Of a stretch of 64,000 nucleotides of DNA, positions 1 to 10,000 are shown piece by piece. The stretch covers positions 62,001-126,000 of the forward strand of contig JAJFBE010000002.1 in the NCBI GenBank assembly GCA_020697255.1, in the 5' to 3' direction. Source of the stretch: Burkholderiales bacterium (GTDB taxonomy: Bacteria > Pseudomonadota > Gammaproteobacteria > Burkholderiales > UBA11063). A model generated the notes under the pieces. The model was not told the DNA's origin. It made no database searches and worked only from the letters and a program-made list of their open reading frames with translations. Each line of letters opens with the position of its first letter. The stretch's first letter is position 1. The position numbers were made by a program, and so were the translations under genes.

Positions 1-453
1 AGTAATGAACCCGGCATAATTTGTAATGAAATTCATGCAGATGGAAGCGGTGAGGAAGTACTCAATGTAAAAGGCCATCTTTATAATGGAGCGGTTAGAG
101 GTAATCCTTATATGTATATGGATGGCAAAGCCGTATACAAAATGGCGGTACGTAATTTAGCTGAAGTAGCTGCCAGTGTGCTAAATAAATCAGGACATAC
201 CACAGACCAAATTGATTGGTTTATCCCACATCAGGCTAATTTACGAATAATCGAATCTACAGCAGCACACTTAAATATTCCTATGGAGAAGGTAATTACA
301 ACTGTTGATAAACATGGAAATACTTCTGCAGCATCTGTACCACTAGCACTGGATCATGCAATAAAAAGCGGTAAGGTTAAACGTGGAGACTTACTTCTTT
401 TAGAAGGTGTTGGCGCCGGGTTTACCTGGGGTGCTAGCCTGATTCAGTTCTAG
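1..453 (+). CDS. fabH: 3-oxoacyl-[ACP] synthase III (KAS III), C-terminal part
   Basis: Condenses acetyl-CoA with malonyl-ACP to start type II fatty acid synthesis in the cytoplasm. The frame is open from the first base, so the 5' part lies outside the window. The visible 150 residues form the C-terminal thiolase-fold half. They carry the catalytic histidine in PHQANLRII, the catalytic asparagine in HGNTSAASVP, and the family ending GAGFTWGASL. The gene ends 9 bp before tyrA on the same strand, so the two are probably co-transcribed. The first internal ATG in the frame is only an internal methionine and not a start. Confidence 0.95.
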   Translation, partial: SNEPGIICNEIHADGSGEEVLNVKGHLYNGAVRGNPYMYMDGKAVYKMAVRNLAEVAASVLNKSGHTTDQIDWFIPHQANLRIIESTAAHLNIPMEKVITTVDKHGNTSAASVPLALDHAIKSGKVKRGDLLLLEGVGAGFTWGASLIQF

Positions 454-462
454 TTTACTCTC

Positions 463-1329
463 ATGAAAAAACAATCCGCCTTGAGCAAATCCATCGTAAT
501 CATTGGTGGTAATGGCCAAATGGGTCAGTTATTTACCAAATATTGGCAAAATACTGGTGCAATTGTTAGTAGTATTGGACGAAATAACTGGAATGAAGCA
601 CCTAAATTAATTGGCAAAGCCGATCTGGTAATAATCTGTGTTCCTATTCATGATACATGCGATATAATTACCCGGGCCTGCCAATTTATTAGGCCTGATA
701 CCATACTTGCTGATTTTACCAGCCTGAAACAGCCAATTATAGAGAATATGCAAAAATCGTTTAGCGGTCCTGTTTTGGGCCTACATCCCATGTTCGGACC
801 AACAATTAGTAGCCCCAAAAATCAGGTTATTATAAACTGTGGTGGGCGTAATACAGACAAATCTGCCTGGGTTATTAACAGTCTTCTGGAAATCGGCTTT
901 ACAATTCGTACTATGCCAGCCCACGAACACGATACAGCAATGTCTTTTATTCAAGGTATTGAACATTTTTCTACTTTTGCCTTGGGGTCATTCTTAAAAC
1001 AACAAGGCATCCATCCACAAGAGTTATTTGGCCTGGCAAGCCCAATTTATCAGGCAAAACTTGCCTTACTTGGGCGAATTTTTTATCAGGATGCCAACTT
1101 ATATGCTGATATCATAATGTCGGATGACAAACGTATTGAATTAATTGAAATGTATATTAAACACATGCAAAATTGGCTAGAAAAATTAAAATCACGCCAG
1201 CGTGATGAATTTATTACAGAGTTTAATGCCACCGGCAAATGGATGGGCGATTTTACATTGCAAGGGCAACTAGCCAGCGACAAATTTTTAACTGAAGTCA
1301 GTAATAGTTTTAAAATTAGAACAAAATAG
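463..1329 (+). CDS. tyrA: Prephenate dehydrogenase (TyrA), without chorismate mutase domain
   Basis: Oxidatively decarboxylates prephenate to 4-hydroxyphenylpyruvate in tyrosine synthesis. Residues 11-24 form the NAD-binding turn GGNGQMG. LHPMFGP at 107-113 carries the catalytic histidine, and the helical C-terminal domain includes SPIYQAKLALLGRIF. The whole protein (288 residues) matches the dehydrogenase part of the enterobacterial bifunctional T-protein closely, but the N-terminal AroQ chorismate mutase domain is absent. Chorismate mutase must therefore be encoded elsewhere. It follows fabH by 9 bp. The substrate preference, prephenate or arogenate, is not decided from sequence. Confidence 0.85.
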   Translation: MKKQSALSKSIVIIGGNGQMGQLFTKYWQNTGAIVSSIGRNNWNEAPKLIGKADLVIICVPIHDTCDIITRACQFIRPDTILADFTSLKQPIIENMQKSFSGPVLGLHPMFGPTISSPKNQVIINCGGRNTDKSAWVINSLLEIGFTIRTMPAHEHDTAMSFIQGIEHFSTFALGSFLKQQGIHPQELFGLASPIYQAKLALLGRIFYQDANLYADIIMSDDKRIELIEMYIKHMQNWLEKLKSRQRDEFITEFNATGKWMGDFTLQGQLASDKFLTEVSNSFKIRTK

Positions 1330-1403
1330 TTTTTTTATAGCCATAAATAAGCTATCAATCATACAAACTTGTAATTGTATTTAGTATCAGCAGATATTCT
1401 TCA

Positions 1404-1409
1404 TATAAT
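1404..1409 (+). promoter_or_regulatory. Possible -10 element upstream of suhB
   Basis: TATAAT in the 182-bp gap between tyrA and suhB. The hexamer 17 bp upstream (TTAGTA) is a poor -35. It would give a leader of about 95 nt that includes the inverted repeat at 1445-1480. Weak call based on the -10 match alone. Confidence 0.3.
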
Positions 1410-1444
1410 AGCCGAAAATGCGGTAAAATATAGACTCTAATAAT

Positions 1445-1480
1445 GGATTCCCGGTCACACGCTTGTGGAAACCGGGAATG
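1445..1480. repeat. Short REP/dRS3-like inverted repeat
   Basis: ATTCCCGGT (1447-1455) and ACCGGGAAT (1471-1479) are perfect 9-bp inverted arms separated by 15 bp. The outer bases GG...GA match two other copies in the window (26305-26329 on the other strand and 57588-57613), giving the shared form GGATTCCCG...CGGGAATGA. The copy lies in the suhB leader, where it could form an RNA hairpin. Here the spacer is longer than the 8 bp of the classical Neisseria dRS3 form. Confidence 0.6.
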
Positions 1481-1511
1481 ATAGGTACTTTTTTAAGGAA
1501 TTAAACTCAAC

Positions 1512-2297
1512 ATGGCTTCAGGAATTATTAATATCGCGACAAAAGCTGCCTATGCGGCAGCAAATGCCATTAGCCGTGGCAGCCAGGACATGAACAAAGT
1601 ACGTATAGAGAAAAAAGGACTAAATAACTACGCCACTGAATTAGATAAGTTAGCTGAACAAATTATTATCGATACCATTAAAAAATCCTTCCCTGAGCAT
1701 AATATTTTAGCCGAAGAAAGCGGAGCCCAAAATAATAACTCTGAATGCACCTGGGTTATTGATCCAATCGATGGTACTACCAACTTTATGCATACTCATC
1801 CGCAATACTCTATTTCAATTGCCTTTAAAGAAGGTGACAAGGTTACTCAAGGGGTTATTTTAGACCCGATGCGTAATGATCTATACCGTGCCGAACTAGG
1901 TAGGGGTGCATTTCTAAATGATAAACGAATCAGGGTAACTAAGGTAAGTTATCTTGAAGATGCACTTTTAGCAACCGGCTTCCCTCACTATGACCTAAGT
2001 TTATTAGACCAATATTTAAAAATTTTTAAAGATATGCTGATACACACTCAAGGGCACCGCCGCCAAGGTTCTGCAGCTCTTGATCTGGCGTATGTTGCTG
2101 CCGGGTATTTAGATGGTTTCTGGGAGTTTAATTTATCGCAGTGGGATTTTGCTGCCGGATACTTGCTGGTAAAAGAAGCCGGCGGTTTGGTTACTGATTT
2201 TGACGGTAACCAGGATTTCTGGGCAAGTGGTAACATTGTTGCAGCTAACCCTAAACTACTATCGCAAATGCTAAAAATCATTCAGGCACATCTATGA
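1512..2297 (+). CDS. suhB: Inositol-1-monophosphatase family protein SuhB
   Basis: Metal-dependent phosphatase of the inositol monophosphatase family. In bacteria SuhB also acts in rRNA transcription antitermination. All metal-site motifs are visible: the AEES motif around residues 67-70, DPIDGTTNF at 84-92 (the IMPase signature) and [15 protein letters not shown] near residue 215. At 261 residues it has the usual family length. The start ATG follows AAGGAATTAAACTCAAC, a reasonable ribosome site. Its stop overlaps the mutS start (ATGA), suggesting translational coupling. Whether the main role is enzymatic or in ribosome synthesis cannot be told from sequence. Confidence 0.9.
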   Translation: MASGIINIATKAAYAAANAISRGSQDMNKVRIEKKGLNNYATELDKLAEQIIIDTIKKSFPEHNILAEESGAQNNNSECTWVIDPIDGTTNFMHTHPQYSISIAFKEGDKVTQGVILDPMRNDLYRAELGRGAFLNDKRIRVTKVSYLEDALLATGFPHYDLSLLDQYLKIFKDMLIHTQGHRRQGSAALDLAYVAAGYLDGFWEFNLSQWDFAAGYLLVKEAGGLVTDFDGNQDFWASGNIVAANPKLLSQMLKIIQAHL

Positions 2298-4846
2298 ATA
2301 AACAGCACACCCCTATGATAGAGCAATATCTGAAAATAAAAGCAGAATTTCCAGATATGCTGGTACTTTATCGTATGGGGGATTTTTATGAGCTTTTTTT
2401 TGCTGATGCAGAAAAAGCTTCAACTCTTCTGGGAATCACTCTAACTGCCCGTGGCACATCAGGTGGAGATCCAATTAAAATGGCTGGTGTTCCCTATCAT
2501 GCAGTCGAACAATATCTTACCAAATTGGTTAAACTCGGTCAATCGGTAGTAATCGTTGATCAGGTCGGCGAAGTTACCGGCAAAGGCCCGGTTGAACGTA
2601 AAGTGACCCGGATTATTACGCCAGGCACCCTAACTGATACGATGCTACTGGATGAACGCAATGAGAATCTTATTTGTTCTATTTATAAATTGAAGCAAAA
2701 TTATGGCATTGCCAGCCTTTCATTAGCTGCCGGTAAATTTAACGTTACTCAGGTTGCTGATGTGGATTTAAATAACTACTTAGAGTGTTTGGCTCCTGCA
2801 GAAATAATTACCCCCGATTCTTTATACTCCTTTACTCGTCAAATCTGTCCGGAAATATCTGTAAAGGGTATGCCGGATTGGAATTTTGATATAAAAGCCT
2901 GTAGTGAAAAACTAATTAGCCATTTTGCAGTAAAAGATCTAGATGGTTTTGGCCTGGGCGGATTTACTTTAGCAATAATTGCTGCTGGTGTATTACTAGA
3001 CTATGTTAAACAAACTCAATATAATGAACTGAAATATATCACTAATATTGTCTATACCAATACAAGTTCATTTCTAGGATTGGACTCTATATCCAGACGC
3101 AATCTGGAAATAAATTGTACAATTAATGGTGAACGCACCCCCACCTTACTTTCGCTAATGGATAACTGTGCAACTGCGATGGGCTCACGAAATTTACGTA
3201 TATGGTTAAATAATCCATTAAATAATCATGAACAAATTAGACAACGTAATGTATGTGTTGCAACTCTTATAGATGATAATTATGATCTACGAAGCACCTT
3301 GAAACAAATTAATGATATAGAACGCATCACTTCGCGAATAGCCCTGAAATCAGCCAGGCCACGTGACTTGTCGGCACTACGTGATTCATTAAAAGTATTC
3401 CCTGAATTTTATTGTTTAGATAGTAATGGTAAAGACCAATTATTAGATAGCCTGGTTAAAGATTTAAAACATGATGCTCTTATTCAAATTGCTAAAAAGT
3501 TAGATCATGCAATTTTACCCGAACCAGCAACATGGCTACGCGATGGTGGAGTGATTAATCATAATTATGATCCACAACTTGATCATTTAAGAAATCTGGA
3601 GCAAAACTGTAATGATGTACTGGCTAAAATGGAGGCTCAGGAAAAAGAAACCAGTAAGATTACTAACCTAAAAATTGAGTACAATAAGGTACATGGGTTT
3701 TATATCGAAATTTCCAATAGTCATGTTAATAAGGTTCCGGCACATTATAGAAGAACTCAAACCTTAAAAAATGTTGAACGTTATACAACACCGGAACTCA
3801 AAGAATTTGAACAGGAAATATTATCTGCTCAAGGTATGGCAATTACTCTTGAAAAAAAGCTTTATGATGAATTATTGGATTATTTAAATGCGCATCTGTC
3901 AGAACTATATACAGCAGCCAATGCCATTGCCGCACTTGATACTCTAGATACATTTGCCAATATAGCTAAAGCAAATAATTATGTTAGACCAATGCTTGTG
4001 AGTCAGTCAACGATCCAGATTGTTGGTGGCCGGCACCCGGTTGTAGAAAAACAAGTCGAACAATTTATTGCTAATGATGTAGATTTTAATTTAGCCAAGA
4101 AATTCCTACTCATCACCGGGCCGAATATGGGCGGTAAATCTACCTATATGCGCCAAATTGCGATTATTGTACTTTTAGCACACACTGGTTCCTTTGTACC
4201 GGCAACCGCGGCTACAATTGGTCCGGTTGACCGTATATTTACGCGTATTGGTGCATCAGATAATTTGGCTTCCGGTAAATCAACCTTTATGGTAGAAATG
4301 TCTGAAACTGCAAATATTTTAAATAATGCTACTGCAAATTCTTTGGTATTAATGGATGAAGTTGGGCGTGGTACCTCAACCTTTGACGGGCTGGCATTAG
4401 CACATGCTATTTCACGCCAGTTAATTGAAAAAATCGGCGCATATACCCTTTTTGCAACTCATTATTTTGAGCTGACCGAATTAGCCAAATATCACCGATG
4501 CGTTAAAAATGTTCACTTAAGTGCGGTGGAACATCAGGATAACATTGTTTTCCTGCACCATGTGCACGATGGCCCGGCAGAAAAAAGTTACGGCATACAG
4601 GTTGCTTCACTTGCCGGGGTACCAAAAGCAGTTATCTCATTAGCTGGTAAATATCTAAAACAATTAGAAGCAAAACCAGCACAGTTTGATTTATTCAGCG
4701 TCCCACTAATTGAAGAAGAAGCGCCTGTAGTAAATAAATTAAGTATAATAGATCAAAAAATATTAGACCTGGTTAAACAAACTGACCCTAATGACTTAAA
4801 TCCGCGGCAAGCATTAGAATTGTTTTACCGGCTAAAGGAAGAGTAA
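2294..4846 (+). CDS. mutS: DNA mismatch repair protein MutS
   Basis: Recognises mismatches and small loops and starts methyl- or nick-directed repair with MutL. At 850 residues it has normal length. The mismatch-contacting motif is present as Phe31-Tyr-Glu33 in MGDFYELF. The C-terminal ABC-type ATPase has Walker [14 protein letters not shown] (about residue 612), the signature region ending in [10 protein letters not shown], Walker B with [16 protein letters not shown], and [10 protein letters not shown]. The ATG overlaps the suhB stop by 4 bp. The C-terminal tail ends in a short helical segment, as expected for the tetramerisation region. Confidence 0.97.
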   Translation: MNKQHTPMIEQYLKIKAEFPDMLVLYRMGDFYELFFADAEKASTLLGITLTARGTSGGDPIKMAGVPYHAVEQYLTKLVKLGQSVVIVDQVGEVTGKGPVERKVTRIITPGTLTDTMLLDERNENLICSIYKLKQNYGIASLSLAAGKFNVTQVADVDLNNYLECLAPAEIITPDSLYSFTRQICPEISVKGMPDWNFDIKACSEKLISHFAVKDLDGFGLGGFTLAIIAAGVLLDYVKQTQYNELKYITNIVYTNTSSFLGLDSISRRNLEINCTINGERTPTLLSLMDNCATAMGSRNLRIWLNNPLNNHEQIRQRNVCVATLIDDNYDLRSTLKQINDIERITSRIALKSARPRDLSALRDSLKVFPEFYCLDSNGKDQLLDSLVKDLKHDALIQIAKKLDHAILPEPATWLRDGGVINHNYDPQLDHLRNLEQNCNDVLAKMEAQEKETSKITNLKIEYNKVHGFYIEISNSHVNKVPAHYRRTQTLKNVERYTTPELKEFEQEILSAQGMAITLEKKLYDELLDYLNAHLSELYTAANAIAALDTLDTFANIAKANNYVRPMLVSQSTIQIVGGRHPVVEKQVEQFIANDVDFNLAKKFLLITGPNMGGKSTYMRQIAIIVLLAHTGSFVPATAATIGPVDRIFTRIGASDNLASGKSTFMVEMSETANILNNATANSLVLMDEVGRGTSTFDGLALAHAISRQLIEKIGAYTLFATHYFELTELAKYHRCVKNVHLSAVEHQDNIVFLHHVHDGPAEKSYGIQVASLAGVPKAVISLAGKYLKQLEAKPAQFDLFSVPLIEEEAPVVNKLSIIDQKILDLVKQTDPNDLNPRQALELFYRLKEE

Positions 4847-4858
4847 AGGAGTTAAACC

Positions 4859-5341
4859 ATGGTACAAGTTGGAATTGTAATGGGAAGCCAGTCAGATTGG
4901 GAAATTATGAAATTTGCTGCTGAAACTTTAAATAATTTTGGCATAAAGTATGAAGCAAAAATAGTCTCTGCACATAGAACCCCGGATTTACTCTTTGAAT
5001 ATGCAAATTTGGCTGATGCACGTGGAATTAAAGTTATTATTGCCGGTGCCGGAGGTGCTGCCCATTTACCGGGGATGATTGCAAGTAAAACTATCGTACC
5101 AGTATTTGGCGTGCCAGTCCCTTCTAAATATTTGAAAGGACAAGACTCCTTACTATCAATTGTACAAATGCCTAAAGGCATACCAGTTGGAACATTAGCA
5201 ATTGGTGAGGCAGGAAGTACCAACGCTGCCTTACTGGCAGTTGCGGTACTTGCCCGCTTTGATGAAAAATTAGCTGCAAAATTGCATCAATTCAGGCAAG
5301 AACAAACACAAAGTGTCTTGGATATGAATTTGCCCCTTTAG
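4859..5341 (+). CDS. purE: N5-carboxyaminoimidazole ribonucleotide mutase PurE
   Basis: Class I PurE, which moves the carboxyl group of N5-CAIR to give CAIR in purine synthesis. The 160-residue length and the motifs GSQSDWEIM (9-17), SAHRTPD (37-43) and [13 protein letters not shown] are diagnostic. A good AAAGGAG site lies just before the ATG, 12 bp after mutS, so it may be read from the same transcript. Its partner purK is about 8 kb away in another operon with purC, so the usual purEK pair is split. The stop overlaps by 4 bp the end of the convergent ChaB-like gene. Confidence 0.96.
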   Translation: MVQVGIVMGSQSDWEIMKFAAETLNNFGIKYEAKIVSAHRTPDLLFEYANLADARGIKVIIAGAGGAAHLPGMIASKTIVPVFGVPVPSKYLKGQDSLLSIVQMPKGIPVGTLAIGEAGSTNAALLAVAVLARFDEKLAAKLHQFRQEQTQSVLDMNLPL

Positions 5342-5610
5342 TACTCCTCACTAAACCTCCTTATCCTTGAAGGCTTGTTATCTTTCTCTCGCCAACTGCC
5401 AGAATGATGATTTTTTTCAAATTTGGTTTTCAATGTGCTTAGTGCTACCTGATGAGCATATTCTTCGCGATAAATCTCATCCCGATGCTTATGCTGATTT
5501 TTATATACCATATATGCGTGATTGAAAGCTCTCTCATAAATATGCCGGGCCCTTGCCGGCAGTCCTGCACCTATACTTGTAAACAAGTCATAACTAGTTT
5601 TAAGTCTCAT
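5338..5610 (-). CDS. ChaB-family small protein
   Basis: A 90-residue basic protein resembling ChaB, annotated in Escherichia coli as a putative regulator of the ChaA cation/proton antiporter. Matching features are [17 protein letters not shown], then a charged stretch, then [17 protein letters not shown], which parallels the ChaB segments around the EAF and EETAHKVAW regions. The C-terminal tail is longer than usual and rich in Arg, Lys and Glu. No ChaA gene is adjacent. ChaB-like genes often occur with small stress proteins, and a group of these lies at 10.7-12.5 kb. A CDS with a GGAGATC ribosome site before the ATG. The true biochemical role is not established. Confidence 0.75.
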   Translation of the reverse strand: MRLKTSYDLFTSIGAGLPARARHIYERAFNHAYMVYKNQHKHRDEIYREEYAHQVALSTLKTKFEKNHHSGSWREKDNKPSRIRRFSEEY

Positions 5611-5942
5611 AGTAGATCTCCTTAAAAAATGTTTTTGAAATTATTTAGGTTTACGCCTATAGTTATTGTATGGGGAGCAACCAATTATATACAACAGAAT
5701 AGTTTACACAAAGAATTTAGGTTGATTTTTTTATATCATTTACTATTTTATGACTATTCAAGGCTATAAAGCTAACAATATTTTATATTATAATATAAAA
5801 TATATTTGCATAATTGGTTCCATTTATATTATACTATCGGTATGGGGTAAAAAATAAACCCTAAATTATTAATATTATTGTTTAGCCTCGAAAACTTTAA
5901 TAAAAGATAAACAAAAATTAAATTTTCTAAAAGGAGCCTAAC
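5611..5942. promoter_or_regulatory. Divergent intergenic region with a 26-bp perfect palindrome
   Basis: The 332 bp between the ChaB-like gene (leftward) and the PAS/HTH regulator (rightward). It holds a perfect palindrome at 5778-5803, each arm 13 bp (ATATTTTATATTA and its complement). It also holds a 10-bp inverted pair, AACCAATTAT (5679-5688) and ATAATTGGTT (5810-5819), 121 bp apart. TATACT at about 5834 is a candidate -10 for the regulator, with the palindrome upstream. The layout suits an operator region, but an AT palindrome may also simply extrude or melt. No gene is seen here. Confidence 0.5.
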
Positions 5943-6725
5943 ATGGACGACAAGAAATATTTTGCCCAGTATAAAAAATCTTTTGAAACAATTTTTTCAG
6001 CCGATGCAGAAGAAATGGGTTTTTTAAAAAACTCTGACTTTAAGTTTCAGGCAGTAACCAATAATTTTCTTAAAACTATACATGCCGATACCGCAGTTAA
6101 TATCTTGAATAAGACTTTAGTAGAGTTTTCGGCAGCCCTACCTGAATCTACTCATGAGCTAGTTAAAAAATGTGCAGAACAGGACGTTCAAATTGGGCGT
6201 ACTAAACATAAAAAAACTTACCTTGGTGTAGTTCATTGTGAAGAACAGGTAGATATCTTTTTATGCTATAAAACTCCTATCATTAATCCAGAAACCGGAA
6301 ACTTCTTGGGGATTAGAGGCCAAATGACTAAATTACTATTACCAAACGTTATCAAAGTCCTATTTAAAATGCATGGTGGTAAGGGATTATTAATGGCATC
6401 TAAAAGCAAAGAAGATCCGCTTAAAGAATACCCGCTTTCTCATATGCAACGTATGGTATTGTTTATGGCTTTAAATAATTACTCTTATTCGGAAATAGCA
6501 CTTTTATTAAATGAATTTGGTCATAAAATAACCCCGGTTAGAGTAAACGACTATCTGGAACAATTAAAACTTATCTTTCATGTGGGAAATAAAAATCAGC
6601 TAATTGAAAAGGCAATTGGTTTAAATTTGCATACTTTCCTGCCTGCCGAATTATTTAGTAAAACGACTTCTATCGAAATAAACGACGCAGAAGCGAAGAT
6701 GATTTGTAGCAGTCATTGCCACTAA
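5943..6725 (+). CDS. Putative PAS-like sensor with C-terminal LuxR-type HTH
   Basis: A 260-residue cytoplasmic protein not identified as a named regulator. Residues about 25-130 look like a PAS-type sensor (segment with NPETGNFLGIRGQ near 115-127). Residues about 164-232 look like a LuxR/FixJ-type helix-turn-helix, beginning LSHMQRMVLFMALNNYSYSE and continuing with a recognition-helix-like segment, TPVRVNDYLEQL. The arrangement is therefore sensor plus DNA-binding output. The tail has a Cys and two His (CSSHCH), which could bind metal but may be chance. A strong AAGGAG site sets the start. It is monocistronic, with a long upstream region and a terminator behind it. A convergent signalling operon follows. 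Confidence 0.55.
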   Translation: MDDKKYFAQYKKSFETIFSADAEEMGFLKNSDFKFQAVTNNFLKTIHADTAVNILNKTLVEFSAALPESTHELVKKCAEQDVQIGRTKHKKTYLGVVHCEEQVDIFLCYKTPIINPETGNFLGIRGQMTKLLLPNVIKVLFKMHGGKGLLMASKSKEDPLKEYPLSHMQRMVLFMALNNYSYSEIALLLNEFGHKITPVRVNDYLEQLKLIFHVGNKNQLIEKAIGLNLHTFLPAELFSKTTSIEINDAEAKMICSSHCH

Positions 6726-6730
6726 AGAAA

Positions 6731-6760
6731 AGTGCCGGCTTATAAGCCGGCACTTGTTTT
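6731..6760. terminator. Bidirectional rho-independent terminator
   Basis: The GC-rich inverted repeat AGTGCCGGCT (6731-6740) and AGCCGGCACT (6745-6754) has a 4-nt loop and is followed by TGTTTTTA on the plus strand. On the minus strand the hairpin is followed by TTTTCTTTAG. It sits between two convergent genes ending at 6725 and 6760 and can serve both. Confidence 0.85.
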
Positions 6761-7701
6761 TAAGCCTTAACGATATTCCAATAGTAGGCAGCATGTGCGC
6801 CTTTTAATATTTGCGGCTTACAAAAATATTTACCCCATTCCTGCATATTTATTTTTTCCGGATATATATCAGGGCCAAAACAAGGGATCAAACCTCGTCC
6901 TTCAACTTGTTTGACATATTTTTCCGCATCCGGCTCTTCATTGTATATCTCAACGAAATAATCCAAGCTACTATCTGTATGAACAAGGAGATATGAATGT
7001 TGCCCAAGGGAGTTTATTAGTAAAAAGCTGCCATTTTTATCAATTAAATAATATTCTTTTATCTGCTCCCGCAATACCAAATCATTAAAAAATTTAATGA
7101 AAATTTCATCAAAAACAGCTAAATTACCGCTTACCTTTAAATGAGCCTGTAATTTAGCTGTTATATCATCGAAGTATTCATGGGTCAGCGATTTAATATA
7201 AGCTACTAAATTATCCTGGGTGTCATTTTGCCCTTTTACCACGAACCTATCAACTAACTTATTATTAAAAGCATTTAATGCCTTCTGATAATCACCATGT
7301 GCAGTTAATAATATTTTTTTTGCTGATATATCCTTTAATTGCTGGCATAACTCTATGCCATTGAGGCCTGGCATCTCATAATCTACAATCAGCAAGCTAA
7401 TTTCATTAACCTTGTTAGAGTTTTCTGCTAACTCGCTAAACTTACTTATTTCCAAGTCTACAGGACTATGATTAGTTAAATCGCAATATTCATGCTCTAC
7501 AAAGCTTCTAAGGAACTGAATATTAGATATGCCAGAAGCGTTATTTTTTAAAAAATCCAAGGCTCCGCCAGAGTTATCAAATTTTTTAACCTGGTGCTGC
7601 TTTATGTTTGAATGTATTAGTGTATCAAGCGTCTTAAGCATTAAAGCGTTATCGTCAACACAGACAATCGTTGTAGGGAAATAAAAAAGGGGAAGAGACA
7701 T
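6760..7701 (-). CDS. Response regulator with enlarged receiver and unknown C-terminal domain
   Basis: Receiver hallmarks are present but widely spaced: acidic pair Asp16-Asp17 (VCVDDNAL), phospho-acceptor Asp107 (LLIVDYEMPGLNG), Thr133 (LLTAHG) and Lys156 (FVVKG). The acidic pair and acceptor are about 90 residues apart, against about 45 in a standard receiver, so roughly 45 residues are inserted after the first strand-helix unit. The C-terminal half (about 175-313) has a PAS-like segment (YYLIDKNGSFLLINSLG) and no recognisable DNA-binding or enzymatic domain. It lies 76 bp downstream of the hybrid kinase gene and is probably its target. It may work through protein contacts or relay phosphate; this is inference. 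Confidence 0.7.
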   Translation of the reverse strand: MSLPLFYFPTTIVCVDDNALMLKTLDTLIHSNIKQHQVKKFDNSGGALDFLKNNASGISNIQFLRSFVEHEYCDLTNHSPVDLEISKFSELAENSNKVNEISLLIVDYEMPGLNGIELCQQLKDISAKKILLTAHGDYQKALNAFNNKLVDRFVVKGQNDTQDNLVAYIKSLTHEYFDDITAKLQAHLKVSGNLAVFDEIFIKFFNDLVLREQIKEYYLIDKNGSFLLINSLGQHSYLLVHTDSSLDYFVEIYNEEPDAEKYVKQVEGRGLIPCFGPDIYPEKINMQEWGKYFCKPQILKGAHAAYYWNIVKA

Positions 7702-7777
7702 TTTAAAACCTTTGCAAAATGTAGAGAATGAATTTAATTGCTTTAATATGAATTGTATTATAGCATGTTTCAGGCAA

Positions 7778-10000
7778 TCAGGTTAATGCTTCTTTAGTTA
7801 AAATAATGTACTCAATAAAATATTTAGGCAAAAGTTTAATCTCATATCCAACAATGGCATTCTGCAACCAGTAAGACTCAGCTTTACTGGTGATTAAATA
7901 AGTATGCTCTTTACGATTTAATTTCTGAATAATTTCTAAACCGGTATATTCCTTTGTATGCAAATCATAATCTATAAGTAAAACAATTGGCGGTTTTTCT
8001 TCTTCTGAATCATACCACTCTAAAAAATCATTACTGCTGACAAAATGCTTAGAGTTGATTTTTCGTTCATTTAGTTTTTTTTGCCAAAAACTATGAATTG
8101 CAATATCATCATCAAGCACTACAAAAGTTTGCTCATCGGTATATTTAATCACGTTTGTATACCAAAGCGGTGTAGGTGCAACCGGGATAGTGATTCTGAC
8201 AATTGTACCAACCCCAACGGTGGATTCAAGTTGTAAGGTTCCACCTAAACTCTTAAAGTACTCAACAGCACGAGATAAGCCAATTCCGTGTCCACCTGGC
8301 TTTAAACTTTTGCCGCTTAATACATAATCAATTTTATCTTCTGGTATCCCACGTCCATTATCTTCAATTACTAATTCAAAATTATTATCAATCACTGATA
8401 CGTATATATTTATATTATGCCTCGCTATATCCTGGCTTTCATAGGCATTGTTTAAAAGATTAGACAAATGCCTTGACATTTGCAATGGCGATATAAATAC
8501 CCACCACATTTGCGGTAATAAATCTAATTTTAAAGTAATACTACATTCCGGATCATTCCATTCTATACGCTTATTTTCCACTAATTTATCAATAAATGTA
8601 CTTAAAATTACAAGTCTCGGCTCGATAATATCAGTTTGCAGGTTATGGCTATCAAAATTTTTATACTGGTTTAAAAAATTGCCAGCTATACTTCTGGCAC
8701 TAATAACAGAAGATTTTAGTAAATTAACTGTATCTTTATCGGCGCTTCGCTCTTCCAAACTCCTGATTGCAACCTCCATAGTGGTCAACGGAGAACCCAT
8801 ATCATGTACAATCTGTGCGGCATTACTAATAAATGCATTTTCAAATTTTTGCCGCTCTAATATGCTCACAAATGACTCGCGGATAAAATTATTTAACTGG
8901 CGAAACTCTACCGTACCATAGTTGGATTCTAATAATTTGATCTCCGGTTGATTGGTTGAGACAAATTTCTTAATCGCGTCTCTCATGTTATCTAATGGCT
9001 GTAAAAGTCTTTTGGTAAAAATGTAACTAACCCATAATATAAGGATTGATAGGACAACCAGAAAGCATCCCAATACTTTTATATGTCTGTGATATGCAGC
9101 TGCCACACTTGGAAAAATAAAATAGTTTAAGGTAATAAAAATCCCAATAAACAAAATACAAACGATAAATATCCAAAATGTAAACTGTAATTGAATAGTA
9201 TTAGCCCTCGAATTCCAATATCTAAAGCTAACCGGAAACTTATTAAATCCATATAGCCCTGCACTCATAAACATTAGACCCATTACCCATCCGACATCCA
9301 TTAAATTATTCGGACCTAATGTAAGATAAACAAAGTTTATTTTAAGAATTAAATCACAAATAATTACGAGCAAAAACCCTGTTGCCAGAAAACGTATTGG
9401 GGTTATATTGGTGGCAACAAAACAGATAGATACCAGAATAAAACCAATGATCTCTAAAATAGTATCAAAAAGCCTGAATGCAGCACTTAGCGAAAATGTA
9501 TCAGTATTTACACCAAAAGCAAATATAAATATGGTTAATACTATTACCCCCATAATAAAAATAGGGATGTGATATACTAGCTTCTGCCCCTTTTTTAAGT
9601 CAATTACCGGAGCAACAATAATCATCCAAGCAATGTTATGGCAAACTAGAGATACTAGAAAAGGTACTTGGTAAAGTGAAGATAGAGAAAAATTTCTATA
9701 AGAATTAAGTAAGAGTATATTATTTATACTGTTATAAAAAAAATCGGCAATAAAGCCAAATATAAATGCAATGCTCCACCAAAAAAATATTCTTTTGGCA
9801 GTACCATAAGAGCGCTTATATAACTTAAAGCCTATATGAAAGCTTAAGAGATTAAAGCCTAGTTGACCAACAGTTACTATTGTCCAGGAGTGGGATGGAG
9901 CCAAGTTATTTAAGAGTAAGTAGATAAGTATATATAAGAACCAAAATATTGTAAAATTTATAAGCATCGAACGAGAATAAGCTTTATTTAATCGTTTCAT
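7778..10000 (-). CDS. Membrane hybrid sensor histidine kinase
   Basis: A 740-residue kinase. Residues 1-330 hold about ten hydrophobic segments, the last followed by a HAMP-like linker (TKRLLQPLDNMRDAI, about 329-343). The phospho-acceptor box is VHDMGSPLTTM, with His399. The ATPase domain follows, with N box NLLNNAYES (about 514-522), DNGRGIP (547-553) and GGHGIGLS. A C-terminal receiver has Asp630-632, acceptor Asp677 in LLIDYD and Lys726, so it is a hybrid with an intact-looking receiver. The multi-pass input domain lacks a large periplasmic loop and suggests sensing within the membrane or of a hydrophobic signal. It overlaps the upstream XRE gene by 17 bp. Confidence 0.85.
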   Translation of the reverse strand: MKRLNKAYSRSMLINFTIFWFLYILIYLLLNNLAPSHSWTIVTVGQLGFNLLSFHIGFKLYKRSYGTAKRIFFWWSIAFIFGFIADFFYNSINNILLLNSYRNFSLSSLYQVPFLVSLVCHNIAWMIIVAPVIDLKKGQKLVYHIPIFIMGVIVLTIFIFAFGVNTDTFSLSAAFRLFDTILEIIGFILVSICFVATNITPIRFLATGFLLVIICDLILKINFVYLTLGPNNLMDVGWVMGLMFMSAGLYGFNKFPVSFRYWNSRANTIQLQFTFWIFIVCILFIGIFITLNYFIFPSVAAAYHRHIKVLGCFLVVLSILILWVSYIFTKRLLQPLDNMRDAIKKFVSTNQPEIKLLESNYGTVEFRQLNNFIRESFVSILERQKFENAFISNAAQIVHDMGSPLTTMEVAIRSLEERSADKDTVNLLKSSVISARSIAGNFLNQYKNFDSHNLQTDIIEPRLVILSTFIDKLVENKRIEWNDPECSITLKLDLLPQMWWVFISPLQMSRHLSNLLNNAYESQDIARHNINIYVSVIDNNFELVIEDNGRGIPEDKIDYVLSGKSLKPGGHGIGLSRAVEYFKSLGGTLQLESTVGVGTIVRITIPVAPTPLWYTNVIKYTDEQTFVVLDDDIAIHSFWQKKLNERKINSKHFVSSNDFLEWYDSEEEKPPIVLLIDYDLHTKEYTGLEIIQKLNRKEHTYLITSKAESYWLQNAIVGYEIKLLPKYFIEYIILTKEALT

